NCBI GenBank assembly: GCA_028689775.1
Contig: JAQVCM010000005.1
Location: forward strand, 141,757 to 205,756
From: Crocinitomicaceae bacterium
Lineage (GTDB): Bacteria > Bacteroidota > Bacteroidia > Flavobacteriales_D > Crocinitomicaceae
DNA: 64,000 nucleotides
Direction: 5' to 3'
How positions within the stretch are numbered: position 1 is the stretch's first letter; each line of letters begins with the position of its first letter. The position numbers and the translations under genes are program-made. Below are positions 52,577 to 61,896 of this stretch, one piece after another. The notes under the pieces are model-generated. The model saw nothing but the letters and a program-made list of their open reading frames with translations, was not told the origin of the DNA and searched no databases.

Positions 52577-54652
52577 ATGACGAAATCGAGATATACAGTA
52601 ACGGCAGCTTTGCCTTATGCCAATGGTCCACTACATTTGGGACATGTTGCAGGTGTTTACTTACCAGCAGATATTTTTGTTCGTTTCCTAAGAATGAATC
52701 AACACGATGTTGCATTTATTTGCGGTAGCGACGAACACGGTGCAGCCATTACCTTACGTGCAAAGAAAGAGGGAATTACACCGCAAGAAATTGTGGATAA
52801 ATACCACACGATTATTGGAGATTCGTTTCAGAAATTTGGAATTTCTTTTGATATTTTTCACCGTACTTCTACCGAATTACACCACAAAACCGCACAAGAT
52901 TTTTTCCTGAAGTTGAATGAAAATGGAAAATTCGTTGAAGAAGTAACCGATCAATATTTTGATGAAGATTATCAACAGTTTTTAGCAGATCGATACATTA
53001 CAGGTGAATGTCCGAAATGTAACCATGCTGGTGCTTACGGAGATCAATGTGAGAAATGTGGAAGTGATTTAAGTCCAACAGAACTAATCAATCCAATCTC
53101 AACATTGAGTGGAAAAACACCCATATTAAAATCAACTTCTCACTGGTTTTTACCAATGAATCGACACGAAGATTGGCTTCGTCCGTGGATTAAAGAAGGG
53201 GTTTTAGATGGAAAACAACAACACGATCCAAAAGCTTGGAGAAATCAGGTTATCGGTCAATCTTTATCTTGGATTGATGGTGGCTTGCATTCTCGCGCAA
53301 TGACTAGAGATTTGGATTGGGGCGTGAAAGTTCCAATTGAAGGTGCAGATGGAAAAGTTTTATATGTTTGGCTGGATGCGCCAATTGGATACATTTCAGC
53401 GACCAAACAATGGGCAGCTGATGCCGGTAAAAAATGGGAAGATTATTGGACTGGTGACACCAAATTGGTTCACTTCATTGGAAAAGACAACATCGTTTTC
53501 CACGCGATTATTTTTCCAATCTTGTTGAAAGAACACGGCGGTTTGATTTTACCAGACAACGTTCCAGCATACGAATTCTTAAATCTGGAAGGAGATAAAT
53601 TCTCAACTTCTAGAAATTGGGCAGTTTGGTTGCACGAATATTTGGAAAGATATCCGGATAAAGTAGATGAATTGAAATATACGTTGACATCCATCGCGCC
53701 AGAAAACAAAGACAGTGAGTTTACTTGGAAAGAATTTCAAGCAAGGGTAAACAATGAATTGGCTGCGATTCTCGGAAATTTTGTCAACCGAGTTTTGGTG
53801 TTGACGCAGAAATATTACGAAGGAAAAGTTCCTGCTTTAGGAGCATTGACAGAAGAAGATGAACGTGTTTTAACTGAAATGGCTGCGTATCCAGCAAAAA
53901 TTTCAAAATTGGTTTACGCATATAAAATCCGCGAAGCACAATCCGAAGTGATGAATTTGGCGCGATTGGGTAACAAATACTTGGCTGAAAATGAGCCTTG
54001 GAAATTGATTAAAACCGATGCTGCTCGTGTGGAAACGATCATGCACATTGCACTTCAAATCACGGCTAATTTGAGCATGTTGCTCGAGCCATTCTTGCCA
54101 GCGACCGCAGAAAAACTGAGAACGTATTTAGGATTGGAGTTGGTGAAATGGGATGAAGCGGGAAGAACAGATATTTTGAAAGCTGGAAAAATCACTCAAA
54201 AACCAGAAATCCTTTTCCCACAAATTGAAGAGGTATTGGTGGAAGCAGAAGTGGAGCATTTGAAAGCAAGTCAAAAAGAAAACAATGCTGCCTCAGCGGA
54301 TGTAAAGGAAATTGCTCCGCAAAAAGAGAATGCAACTTTCGACGATTTCACCAAAATGGATATCCGTTTGGGAAAAATCATCGCCGCTGAAAAAGTGAAA
54401 AAAGCAGATAAATTATTGCAATTGACAGTAGATACTGGAATTGATGTGAGAACAATCGTTTCTGGAATCGCAGCGCATTATGCTCCTGAAGAAGTAATTG
54501 GAAAAACAGTTTCTGTCTTGATAAACTTAGAACCTCGCAAAATTCGTGGCGTAGAATCTCAAGGAATGATTTTAATGGCTGAAAATGAAAAAGGCGAATT
54601 GTCTTTCGTAGTTCCAGAAAAAGAATTTGGAGCGGGAAGTGAAATTAGATAA
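52577..54652 (+). CDS. metG: methionyl-tRNA synthetase with C-terminal tRNA-binding domain
   Basis: The class I synthetase has 691 residues from the chosen ATG. The HIGH motif is HLGH at residues 20-23, the zinc knuckle has CPKC and CEKC pairs (residues about 140-160), and the KMSKS equivalent is DKFSTSRNW. The region after residue about 585 is an EMAP-II/Arc1p-like tRNA-binding OB domain (FDDFTKMDIRLGKIIAAEKV, GIAAHYAPEEVIGKTV, RGVESQGMILMA), which is common in dimeric bacterial enzymes. It starts behind a promoter box and is convergent with the epimerase gene. Confidence 0.96.
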   Translation: MTKSRYTVTAALPYANGPLHLGHVAGVYLPADIFVRFLRMNQHDVAFICGSDEHGAAITLRAKKEGITPQEIVDKYHTIIGDSFQKFGISFDIFHRTSTELHHKTAQDFFLKLNENGKFVEEVTDQYFDEDYQQFLADRYITGECPKCNHAGAYGDQCEKCGSDLSPTELINPISTLSGKTPILKSTSHWFLPMNRHEDWLRPWIKEGVLDGKQQHDPKAWRNQVIGQSLSWIDGGLHSRAMTRDLDWGVKVPIEGADGKVLYVWLDAPIGYISATKQWAADAGKKWEDYWTGDTKLVHFIGKDNIVFHAIIFPILLKEHGGLILPDNVPAYEFLNLEGDKFSTSRNWAVWLHEYLERYPDKVDELKYTLTSIAPENKDSEFTWKEFQARVNNELAAILGNFVNRVLVLTQKYYEGKVPALGALTEEDERVLTEMAAYPAKISKLVYAYKIREAQSEVMNLARLGNKYLAENEPWKLIKTDAARVETIMHIALQITANLSMLLEPFLPATAEKLRTYLGLELVKWDEAGRTDILKAGKITQKPEILFPQIEEVLVEAEVEHLKASQKENNAASADVKEIAPQKENATFDDFTKMDIRLGKIIAAEKVKKADKLLQLTVDTGIDVRTIVSGIAAHYAPEEVIGKTVSVLINLEPRKIRGVESQGMILMAENEKGELSFVVPEKEFGAGSEIR

Positions 54653-54683
54653 GACTTTGAATCAAATTTGACGAATCAAATTT

Positions 54684-55085
54684 TTACCTTTTCTCTTGGC
54701 ATAATTCTACCAAAATTCCATCCGTAGATTTGGGATGCAAAAAAGCGATAATTTTATTGTCAGCTCCGTCTTTTGGGGTTTGGTGAATGAGTTCAAAACC
54801 TTCCGCCTGTAAGCGTTTTATTTCTGATTGAATGTCTGAAACGTCAAAGGCGATGTGGTGAATTCCAGGTCCTTTTTTGGCAATAAATTTTGCAATTGGA
54901 CTTTCGTCATTGGTCGCTTGAAGCAATTCAATTTTGGAATCTCCAATTTGGAAAAAAGCCGTTTTCACACCTTCGCTTTGAACTTCTTCCAGCTTGTAGC
55001 AAGCGCTTCCCAATAGTTTTTCGTAAATGATTGCAGATTCTTCAATGTTGCGAACGGCGATGCCTAAATGCTCAATTTTATTCAT
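54684..55085 (-). CDS. methylmalonyl-CoA epimerase
   Basis: From the ATG at 55085 this VOC-fold enzyme has 133 residues and interconverts (R)- and (S)-methylmalonyl-CoA. The metal ligands and base lie in the expected places: His in IEHLGIAVRN, GIHHIAFDVSDI, and the C-terminal FLHPKSTDGILVELCQ. An in-frame start 28 codons upstream would overlap the preceding gene and adds unrelated sequence. The gene is 11 bases after the secreted protein gene at 55097. Mutase subunits are not in the window. Confidence 0.92.
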   Translation of the reverse strand: MNKIEHLGIAVRNIEESAIIYEKLLGSACYKLEEVQSEGVKTAFFQIGDSKIELLQATNDESPIAKFIAKKGPGIHHIAFDVSDIQSEIKRLQAEGFELIHQTPKDGADNKIIAFLHPKSTDGILVELCQEKR

Positions 55086-55096
55086 GAAATGGATGT

Positions 55097-55891
55097 TTAA
55101 TTTTTGAAAAACTTTTCGGTTTTGTTGTCGTAATTGATATAGTATGCTCCTTTTAATAAATTGGTACAATCAACAGTTGTTCCCGTTCCTTTTTTGATGA
55201 TGTTGCCATAAACATCAAAGATTTCATAGCGTGTCGAGGTCGGTTGATTTCCTTCCGTAAAAAGTATGTTGGATTTCACGATGGTTGAACCTTTGCTAAT
55301 TGCTTTTTGATGTGAGGTGAATTTAGTTTCTACGGATGCACGTTTGTTTCCCGAATGATCGATCTGTACAACTCGAATGCTGTTTTGTCCGGAATGCGGT
55401 GTAATTTGAAATTCATATTTATTCTCAGTAACCGTTCCTTTTCCGCTTACTTCACCAACTTGAACCCATTTATTCCAACGAAATTGCTCTATAAAATAAG
55501 GCAGTTTTCCATTTTCATTCACACTTGTCCACGTTAATTTCCCTGTGGATGAAACGGAAATAGCACGAATGTCAAAAGTGCTTTCTGGCAATAAAACTTC
55601 AGGGTTGAGTATTTTTGGTGTACAACCTGCATTGTGCTCAATCACGATGAACAAAGGTTCACCAATTGCAATGTTGAAAAGTGAAAAGTCGATTTCAAAA
55701 GCATTGGCAGAATATCCGCTGGGTAATAAATCACCATTTACCGTTACTTTGGTGACACAGAATCCAAATCCTTCCTCATTTTCAGGGTTTTGAATGTATA
55801 GGTTTTTACCCAAATACGTGCCTTCAATCGATAAAGATGCATGTGTATAAAGCTGAAAAAGAGAACATAAAATCAAGGTGATTACTTTCAT
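55097..55891 (-). CDS. hypothetical secreted protein with T9SS-like C-terminus
   Basis: The 264-residue protein (ATG at 55891; a GTG lies two codons upstream) has a signal peptide ending near residue 18 (LYTHAS). The middle looks like Ig/FN3-type beta sandwich material (IRAISVSSTGKLTWTSVNENG, TPHSGQNSIRVVQIDHSGNK). The last 45 residues (YEIFDVYGNIIKKGTG, LLKGAYYINYDNKTEKFFKN) resemble a type A T9SS sorting domain, but the usual YPNP-type start is missing, so this is tentative. It is transcribed with the epimerase gene and divergent from the substrate-binding lipoprotein. Confidence 0.7.
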   Translation of the reverse strand: MKVITLILCSLFQLYTHASLSIEGTYLGKNLYIQNPENEEGFGFCVTKVTVNGDLLPSGYSANAFEIDFSLFNIAIGEPLFIVIEHNAGCTPKILNPEVLLPESTFDIRAISVSSTGKLTWTSVNENGKLPYFIEQFRWNKWVQVGEVSGKGTVTENKYEFQITPHSGQNSIRVVQIDHSGNKRASVETKFTSHQKAISKGSTIVKSNILFTEGNQPTSTRYEIFDVYGNIIKKGTGTTVDCTNLLKGAYYINYDNKTEKFFKN

Positions 55892-56057
55892 GAGCACATT
55901 TTTTTCTTTGCGTTTTCAATACAAGATTACTGAAAATTCTGAAGCAATCAAAAACAAATTTCCGCAGACGCATGTTCTTTTTTAAATTATGCCCCATGCA
56001 AGTAGATGAAGTTCTGTTTTTTTTGATTATTCTTGTATCTATATTTTAATACTATTT

Positions 56058-57782
56058 ATGAAGGGATTCCAATTAATTTTGATGTTTTCTTTGTTGTTAA
56101 CTGCGTGTGACGGTTTTGTGAAAAAGCAAGCAATTCATGAAGGTGGTACATTCAGGATGGCAATAGAAGCAAATGTTTCTACGACCATTCCGAGGTCAGT
56201 AATTGATTATTATTCTGAAATTGTGTTGAATCAAATGTATGAAGGATTGGTTTCTTTAGATCCAGAATCTCTTCAAGTTCGTCCACAAATTGCAGAATCT
56301 TATAAGATTTCGAGAGATGCATTGACTTACAGTTTTGTGCTTCGAAGAGATGTTTTATTTCATCCCAATCCTGTTTTTGTAACTGCTGAAGATCGCTTGT
56401 TGACAGGGCAAGACGTGTTGCATTCATTTGAACTCATTTGTAGCAAAGATCAGAAAGATGAATTGAGTCGCGGTTATGCATTTATTTTCAAAGATCGAGT
56501 TGTTGGTGCTGAGGAATTTTATGCAGGAAATGCCAAAACCATTGAAGGAATTACCTTGAAAGATGGAGTTTTGTCTATTGAATTGATTGAACCAGATCCA
56601 AATTTCTTGTTGCGATTAGCCAGTATCAATGCTTCCATCACTTCTAAAAAGATGTTTTTGGCTTCGAAAGAGAAAGAACTTGTTGGAACTGGACCTTTTA
56701 GATACAATACAGATGAAAACAAATCGAAGAATCTAATCTCCTTGGTACGAAATGAAGATTATTACATGACGGATAAAAGTGGACACGCACTGCCTTATTT
56801 AGATGCATTGAATTTCATCATCGAACCGTCAAAAGAAAAACAATTGGCGCTTTTTGAAGAGAATAAAACAGATTTTATTCTTTCAATTCCAGCCTCAGGA
56901 ATTACCTCGATTTTGGAAGGAAGAATTCAGGATTTTAATAGTGTTCCACCAAAATTAGAATTGAGAAGTAATCCTTTGTTAATGACCAATTATTATTTCT
57001 TCAACATGCAAGAAAAACGCTTTCAGAACCCGAAAGTTCGACAAGCGTTTAATCATGCTATCAACCGAAGAGAAATGGTTGTAAGGGTATTATATAACCA
57101 AGTGCAAGACAATGGAATGTACGGAATTGTACCGCCACTTCGCAACATTGTTCGCAATTACGATTTTGATCAGGTTAAAAATTATGCATACACCTACGAT
57201 TTAGAAAAAGCACAAAAATTATTGGCCGAAGCAGGATTTCCAGAAGGAAAAGGCTTTGGAGAAATTGTTTTCAAAACCAATTCAGGTGATATTCACTTGG
57301 CCATTGCACAAGAATTTGCAAAGCAGATTGAGAAAAATTTGGGAATCAAAGTTCGAATCGTAGAATCTACTTTTGAAGAGCAAAATCGCGCTGCAGATCA
57401 TTTGGATGGTGATATTTTTAGAACAGCTTGGTATGCAGATTACAACAGTCCAGAAAGTTTCTTGCAAAACTTCTACGGCAAGGTCGTTCCAGCGGATACA
57501 CAACAAGCATCGCCGATCAACCAAGCTCGCTATGTAAATGTTCATTTTGACAACTATTACGAAAGAGCACTCCGGGAAAGTAAAATTTCCAATCAAATGA
57601 AATATTTTAGTTTGGCAGAAATTGAATTACTGAAAGATCCGCCGATGATGGTTCTTTGGTATGCTGAAGACAATCAAGTTTTATATTCCAACGTTCGAAA
57701 TTTAAAAGAAAATCCTTTAAATCAGTTCATATTCAGAGAGGTATATCTCAAAGATATGACCAAAGAAGAATACAAACACTAG
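56058..57782 (+). CDS. peptide-type ABC transporter substrate-binding lipoprotein (SBP_bac_5)
   Basis: A 574-residue family 5 solute-binding protein, tethered by a lipoprotein signal with Cys17 in LLLTACDGF. The characteristic segments are NQMYEGLVSLDPESLQVRPQIAESYKIS, split over residues about 55-85, VRQAFNHAINRREMV near residue 330 and the C-terminal APLE-like MMVLWYAEDNQVLYS. It binds oligopeptides or similar small ligands in the periplasm. No permease or ATPase genes of the transporter are nearby; instead a TonB-dependent receptor gene starts 12 bases downstream, which is an unusual pairing. Confidence 0.9.
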   Translation: MKGFQLILMFSLLLTACDGFVKKQAIHEGGTFRMAIEANVSTTIPRSVIDYYSEIVLNQMYEGLVSLDPESLQVRPQIAESYKISRDALTYSFVLRRDVLFHPNPVFVTAEDRLLTGQDVLHSFELICSKDQKDELSRGYAFIFKDRVVGAEEFYAGNAKTIEGITLKDGVLSIELIEPDPNFLLRLASINASITSKKMFLASKEKELVGTGPFRYNTDENKSKNLISLVRNEDYYMTDKSGHALPYLDALNFIIEPSKEKQLALFEENKTDFILSIPASGITSILEGRIQDFNSVPPKLELRSNPLLMTNYYFFNMQEKRFQNPKVRQAFNHAINRREMVVRVLYNQVQDNGMYGIVPPLRNIVRNYDFDQVKNYAYTYDLEKAQKLLAEAGFPEGKGFGEIVFKTNSGDIHLAIAQEFAKQIEKNLGIKVRIVESTFEEQNRAADHLDGDIFRTAWYADYNSPESFLQNFYGKVVPADTQQASPINQARYVNVHFDNYYERALRESKISNQMKYFSLAEIELLKDPPMMVLWYAEDNQVLYSNVRNLKENPLNQFIFREVYLKDMTKEEYKH

Positions 57783-57794
57783 TACAATCTATTT

Positions 57795-60236
57795 ATGAAA
57801 TTTATAGCTACACTCATTTTATGTCTAATTGCTTCCATTAGCTTTGGACAAATTACACAAACCGTTCGCGGTAAGGTCGTTGACAATGAAAGTAACTTTC
57901 CACTTTTGGGAGTTAAAGTTCAGATTTTTACGGAAGACACGACGCTGATCTTGAGAACCAGAACGGATGAAAATGGTCAGTTTGAAATCAAAAATGTTCC
58001 CATTGGAAAACACGAATTGGTTGCTGATTTCATCTCTTATGAGGTAAAAGTGATTGTCGTTACCGTTGATTCAGGAAAAGAATCCATTGTTCAATTGGCT
58101 TTGGCTGAGAAGTTTGAAAATGCATCCGATGAAATTACCGTAAACGCAAAAAGAGCCAATCAAACGATAAATGAACTTTCGATGATTTCTTCGCAGCAAT
58201 TTAGTGTGGAAGAAACGAATCGTTATCCCGGTTCCCGTTCAGATCCTGCTCGCATGGCTTCCAATTTTGCAGGTGTACAAGGAGCTGATGATTCTCGAAA
58301 CGACATCATCGTTCGTGGAAATTCACCTTTGGGCGTAGTTTGGAGAGTAGAAGGTGTGGACATTCCAAATCCATCACACTTCGCTACTTCTGGAAGTTCG
58401 GGCGGACCAGTTTCAGCTTTGAACAATAAGATTTTGGCCAATTCAGATTTCTTCATGAGTGCTTTCCCTGCGGAATATGGAAATAGTATTTCAGGAATTT
58501 TTGACTTGAAATTGAGAAATGGAAATGAGAAAAACCACGAAATGAGCGGTCAATTCGGATTCTTAGGAACTGAATTGATGGCAGAAGGACCTTTGAGCAA
58601 AAGAGGAAAGTCGAGTTATTTGGCAATGGCTCGTTATTCAACTTTGTCGATGTTTAAAAGTTTGGGAATTCAAATTGGTACAGATGCAGTTCCAACATAC
58701 GCCGATGCTGCTTTTAAATTCAATTGGGAATTGAAAAAAGGAGGTTCACTTTCTTGGTTCGGAATTGGTGGTACGAGTGATATCAAAATCATGATTTCAG
58801 ACATGAAAGAGTATTCTGCTGAAGTGTATGGTGAAGGCGATCGCGACCAATACTTTGGAACAACGATGGGCGTAACAGGATTGGTTTACAAAAAATCACT
58901 AAGCGAAAAAACATTTTTGGCTTCGACTTTAGCGTTGAGTTATGAAAAACAACGTTCACACCACGATTACTTAGTTCGATCTTTAGACACCACGATTGTG
59001 GATGGTCAACCGAAATACAACATCAGCGTAGATTCCATTTACCCGATGATGGGCTATGCGTTCCAAACTACGAGATTAACAGGATTTGTATCTTTAAATC
59101 ACAAGTTCAACAACCGTCATTTAATCAAAGGTGGAATTAGCTTGGAAGGACAAAAAATGAACATGTTGGATTCTGCATTGTCCTTGGATGAAACACGTTT
59201 CGATATCCGTTGGGATTACAAAGGAACTGCTGCTTTGATTCAACCTTTCGTTCAGTGGAAATGGAGAATGCGTGAAAACATGGACTTAACTGCAGGTGTT
59301 CACGCGCAATATTACTCCATGAGTAACAGCTTCAGTGGCGTTGAACCACGTGTTGGTTGGAAATGGAAATTGAATAAATCTCAATCGCTTTCTGCTGGAG
59401 CAGGATTACACAGTCAAACACAGCCAGTTTATACGTATTTGTATCACAAGTACGATGGTTCTGGAAACAAATATTACGAAAATAAAAACATGGGACTTTC
59501 CAAAAGTTTCCATTCCGCATTGGCTTATGAAAAGTATTTCAAAGGAAACTTACAAGTAAAATCCGAGGTGTATTACCAAAGTTTATATCAAATTCCAGTA
59601 GAAGTTCAAGCATCTTCTTTCTCGATGATTAACCAAGGAAGTGGATTCCAACGTTTCTTTCCAGATAGTTTAAAAAATACGGGAACAGGAACCAACTACG
59701 GAATTGAGTTAACCGTTCAAAAATTCTTCAACAAATCATTCTTCTTCTTGATTACCGCTTCTTTGTATGATTCTAAATACAAAGGAAGCGATGGTGTGGA
59801 GAGAAATACTTCCTACAATGGAAGATTCACCACCAATTTATTGGCTGGAAAAGAATTCAAACTGAATGAGAAACAAGTCCTTTCCGCAGGATTAAAAGTA
59901 ACCTATGCTGGAGGAAAAAGATATGGGTATGTTGACCGCGCTGCATCTGAATTGCAACGAGAAGTTATTTTCTCTGATTCACTTTTCAACGACCGTCAAT
60001 TCAAAGAATACTTTCGCGTAGATTTAAAAGTAAGTTGGAAATACAACGCCAAGAGAATTACGCACGAAATTGGATTGGATTTGGTGAATGTATTCAACAC
60101 AAAGAATTTACTCGGACTAGCATACGCTCCAGACTTGGCTGATCCATCCAAAGAACCAATTGCCTTTAAAAATCAATTAGGCTTCTTGCCGCTGTTTTAT
60201 TATAAGATTGATTTTAGGGTGAATAGGAGAGAGTAG
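57795..60236 (+). CDS. TonB-dependent outer-membrane receptor
   Basis: The 813-residue receptor has a signal peptide (MKFIATLILCLIASISFGQ), a carboxypeptidase-D regulatory-like domain (about residues 23-110, VRGKVVDNESNFPLLGVKV), a plug domain (about 125-240, ARMASNFAGVQGADDSRND and IVRGNSPLGVVWRVEGVDIP) and a beta-barrel to the end. The barrel finishes with FFYKIDFRVNRRE rather than the usual Phe. It imports a large ligand across the outer membrane with energy from TonB. Because it follows the peptide-binding lipoprotein by 12 bases, the two may serve the same ligand, an inference only. Confidence 0.9.
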   Translation: MKFIATLILCLIASISFGQITQTVRGKVVDNESNFPLLGVKVQIFTEDTTLILRTRTDENGQFEIKNVPIGKHELVADFISYEVKVIVVTVDSGKESIVQLALAEKFENASDEITVNAKRANQTINELSMISSQQFSVEETNRYPGSRSDPARMASNFAGVQGADDSRNDIIVRGNSPLGVVWRVEGVDIPNPSHFATSGSSGGPVSALNNKILANSDFFMSAFPAEYGNSISGIFDLKLRNGNEKNHEMSGQFGFLGTELMAEGPLSKRGKSSYLAMARYSTLSMFKSLGIQIGTDAVPTYADAAFKFNWELKKGGSLSWFGIGGTSDIKIMISDMKEYSAEVYGEGDRDQYFGTTMGVTGLVYKKSLSEKTFLASTLALSYEKQRSHHDYLVRSLDTTIVDGQPKYNISVDSIYPMMGYAFQTTRLTGFVSLNHKFNNRHLIKGGISLEGQKMNMLDSALSLDETRFDIRWDYKGTAALIQPFVQWKWRMRENMDLTAGVHAQYYSMSNSFSGVEPRVGWKWKLNKSQSLSAGAGLHSQTQPVYTYLYHKYDGSGNKYYENKNMGLSKSFHSALAYEKYFKGNLQVKSEVYYQSLYQIPVEVQASSFSMINQGSGFQRFFPDSLKNTGTGTNYGIELTVQKFFNKSFFFLITASLYDSKYKGSDGVERNTSYNGRFTTNLLAGKEFKLNEKQVLSAGLKVTYAGGKRYGYVDRAASELQREVIFSDSLFNDRQFKEYFRVDLKVSWKYNAKRITHEIGLDLVNVFNTKNLLGLAYAPDLADPSKEPIAFKNQLGFLPLFYYKIDFRVNRRE

Positions 60237-60348
60237 TGAAACTTTTTGGTGTCTGGAAATAGGTGAGGAGTATCATTCGTAATAAGCTGTTAAAAAACAA
60301 TAAATTAACTATTGAAAAATAGTTAGGAAAATACGAATACATCTGATC

Positions 60349-60546
60349 ATGAAGACACATTTTGACATAGAAAAAATCGTAGAAAAAGGAATTATAACCA
60401 ATGAATTGAATTATGATAGAGCTTTGATTGCAGATCGAAAATTGCGTATTCTAGCAAAGGATAATCTTTATTTTAAAGTTTTCAGGAAAAAGCCTTTTCG
60501 GTTGAATACAAGGCTCTTATGTGGGTTATCAAAGATAGTCAAGTAA
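60349..60546 (+). pseudogene. truncated antitoxin-like gene, HigA-type N-terminus
   Basis: A 65-codon frame begins MKTHFDIEKIVEKGIITNEL and continues DYDRALIADRKLRILA-like (here NYDRALIADRKLRILA). This opening resembles Bacteroidota HigA-type antitoxins, which have about 110-150 residues and a helix-turn-helix in the second half. Here the similarity stops at about residue 45 (NLYFKVF) and the remainder is unrelated, so the gene appears broken. It lies directly before the likely edge of an integrated element, and no toxin gene is seen beside it. The family match is from memory and is tentative. Confidence 0.4.
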
Positions 60547-60685
60547 CGATTTGGTTACGGTGCTTATTGCTTTGCTTTTCAACACGTTTCCGTTAGCTCA
60601 CAGCAAATATACAAAATTTATTATTCTCAAAACCATACAAAGGATTTTAATATCCGATTATTACACTTGGTAAAACAGGACAAGA

Positions 60686-60712
60686 AAAAAGGGCTTTTAT
60701 TAAACCCTTTTT
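60686..60712 (-). terminator. terminator after the RteC gene
   Basis: AAAAAGGG and CCCTTTTT pair around an AT-rich loop and continue into a T run on the minus strand, 24 bases after the rteC stop. It can also act on the plus strand. Confidence 0.7.
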
Positions 60713-60735
60713 ACGCTGTACAGATATAGCAAACC

Positions 60736-61557
60736 CTACCTACCGTCCTGCTCGTCCATTTTTTTGATAAGGCTTTCTTTAAGGCTGTCAAGGAATTTAG
60801 TTCTGTTCATTTTTCGGGATTTGAGTTCTAAAAACGTGTGATAGAAATCTCCCAAATCAACATTAAAAGTGCTTTCAAAGACTTTGACGATAGGTTTAAT
60901 ATCTGCATTGGCGTTATTGAATATGCCTTGTGAATGTAGTGCATAAATCAATTCGGTTAAAGCGGTCTTGCTACCTGTCCAATGCAGGGTTGTCGGTTTG
61001 TCGCTTGTGGCTGTTTTTGATAGTTGGTCTTCGAGGTAGTCCTGTATCAAATCATTGGCAATAATCTTTGCTACTTTGTAATCGTGGGAAGTGGAAAAAC
61101 TGTGGTCGGTTTCAAAATAGAATGTGTCCAAACTCAATTGAACATTGTGCTTGCCACGAACAAAATAGGTGTGGTCAAGATAAGTGCTGTCGGTTCTGTA
61201 ATAGCTGTAAAACGCCATATTGTTATCAAAAAACCTTTTGAGCTTTGATAATTCTTTATTGAAATATTCTTCCAAAACTTCTTTTCCGCCATAAGGTCTT
61301 TTGGCTTCAATCTTATACACAGCATTGTAATAAATGAGCTTTGCAACGATGGTAGGTTTCTGATGTTTGAAAAAACGGATTTCTTCGTCTTCATCGCTGA
61401 ACCCTGTTTTTAGCACATATTCCTTTAATTCGGATAGGCATTCTACAATAAGAAGTATAACAGCTTCTATCCGTTGTATGGAGCAATCAGCTTCAACCTC
61501 CAATTCGTTGACTGTTGTTTTTAACCTATGTAATGTTTCGTTGTAAAATTTATTCAT
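60736..61557 (-). CDS. RteC domain regulator from a conjugative element
   Basis: A cytoplasmic protein of 273 residues that matches the RteC family, which regulates excision genes of CTnDOT-type conjugative transposons. Recognisable parts are YYNAVYKIEAKRPYGGKEV, ELSKLKRFFDNNMAFYSYYR and LHWTGSKTALTELIYALHSQG, together with the C-terminal FLELKSRKMNRTKFLDSLK. This gene, and the base composition of the following 3 kb, which is visibly less AT-rich than the rest of the window, point to an integrative conjugative element whose left end lies near 60.55 kb. Integrase, tra and other rte genes would lie outside the window. Confidence 0.88.
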   Translation of the reverse strand: MNKFYNETLHRLKTTVNELEVEADCSIQRIEAVILLIVECLSELKEYVLKTGFSDEDEEIRFFKHQKPTIVAKLIYYNAVYKIEAKRPYGGKEVLEEYFNKELSKLKRFFDNNMAFYSYYRTDSTYLDHTYFVRGKHNVQLSLDTFYFETDHSFSTSHDYKVAKIIANDLIQDYLEDQLSKTATSDKPTTLHWTGSKTALTELIYALHSQGIFNNANADIKPIVKVFESTFNVDLGDFYHTFLELKSRKMNRTKFLDSLKESLIKKMDEQDGR

Positions 61558-61639
61558 TCGATTATTTTGAAATGTTTAAGCGCACTATGAGTAGTGAATT
61601 GCCAACAGCGCTGTTCCCTCATCAAAAACATCTGTCATT

Positions 61640-61876
61640 TCAACGATGATGATGATGTTGGTGTTGATGGTGCTGAAAATTGCCTATATAATGATGATAT
61701 ATATGACGGACAACAGCAAAAATTAGGAATATCAATATGGCAGAAAGGAAAATCAGCATTGTCCAATTAAGTATTCTATGACGCAATCTTTCTACCCTTT
61801 TTACAGGCTTACTTGATTGAGAAATATGCCGATTGGGGATATATTTCTTTTTTCGTTTTTTCTTTTTCCTTTTCAA
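61640..61876 (-). CDS. small membrane protein with His-rich C-terminal tail
   Basis: A 78-residue protein with a very basic N-terminus (MKRKKKKRKKKYIPNRHISQ), one membrane span (WTMLIFLSAILIFLIFAVV, about residues 38-56) and a C-terminal His/Gln cluster (HHQHQHHHHR). It lies 20 bases after the heavy-metal ATPase on the same strand and so is probably co-transcribed. The positive-inside rule puts the basic end in the cytoplasm and the His tail outside, where it could bind the exported metal. No family name is known to me; the pairing with the ATPase is the main clue. Confidence 0.65.
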   Translation of the reverse strand: MKRKKKKRKKKYIPNRHISQSSKPVKRVERLRHRILNWTMLIFLSAILIFLIFAVVRHIYHHYIGNFQHHQHQHHHHR

Positions 61877-61896
61877 AACTCATAAATTGAAGGGGT

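Noticed and set aside
55086..55169. Extra 28 N-terminal codons of the epimerase frame
   Set aside because: They overlap the end of the secreted protein gene, and the family begins at the NKIEHLGIAV segment.
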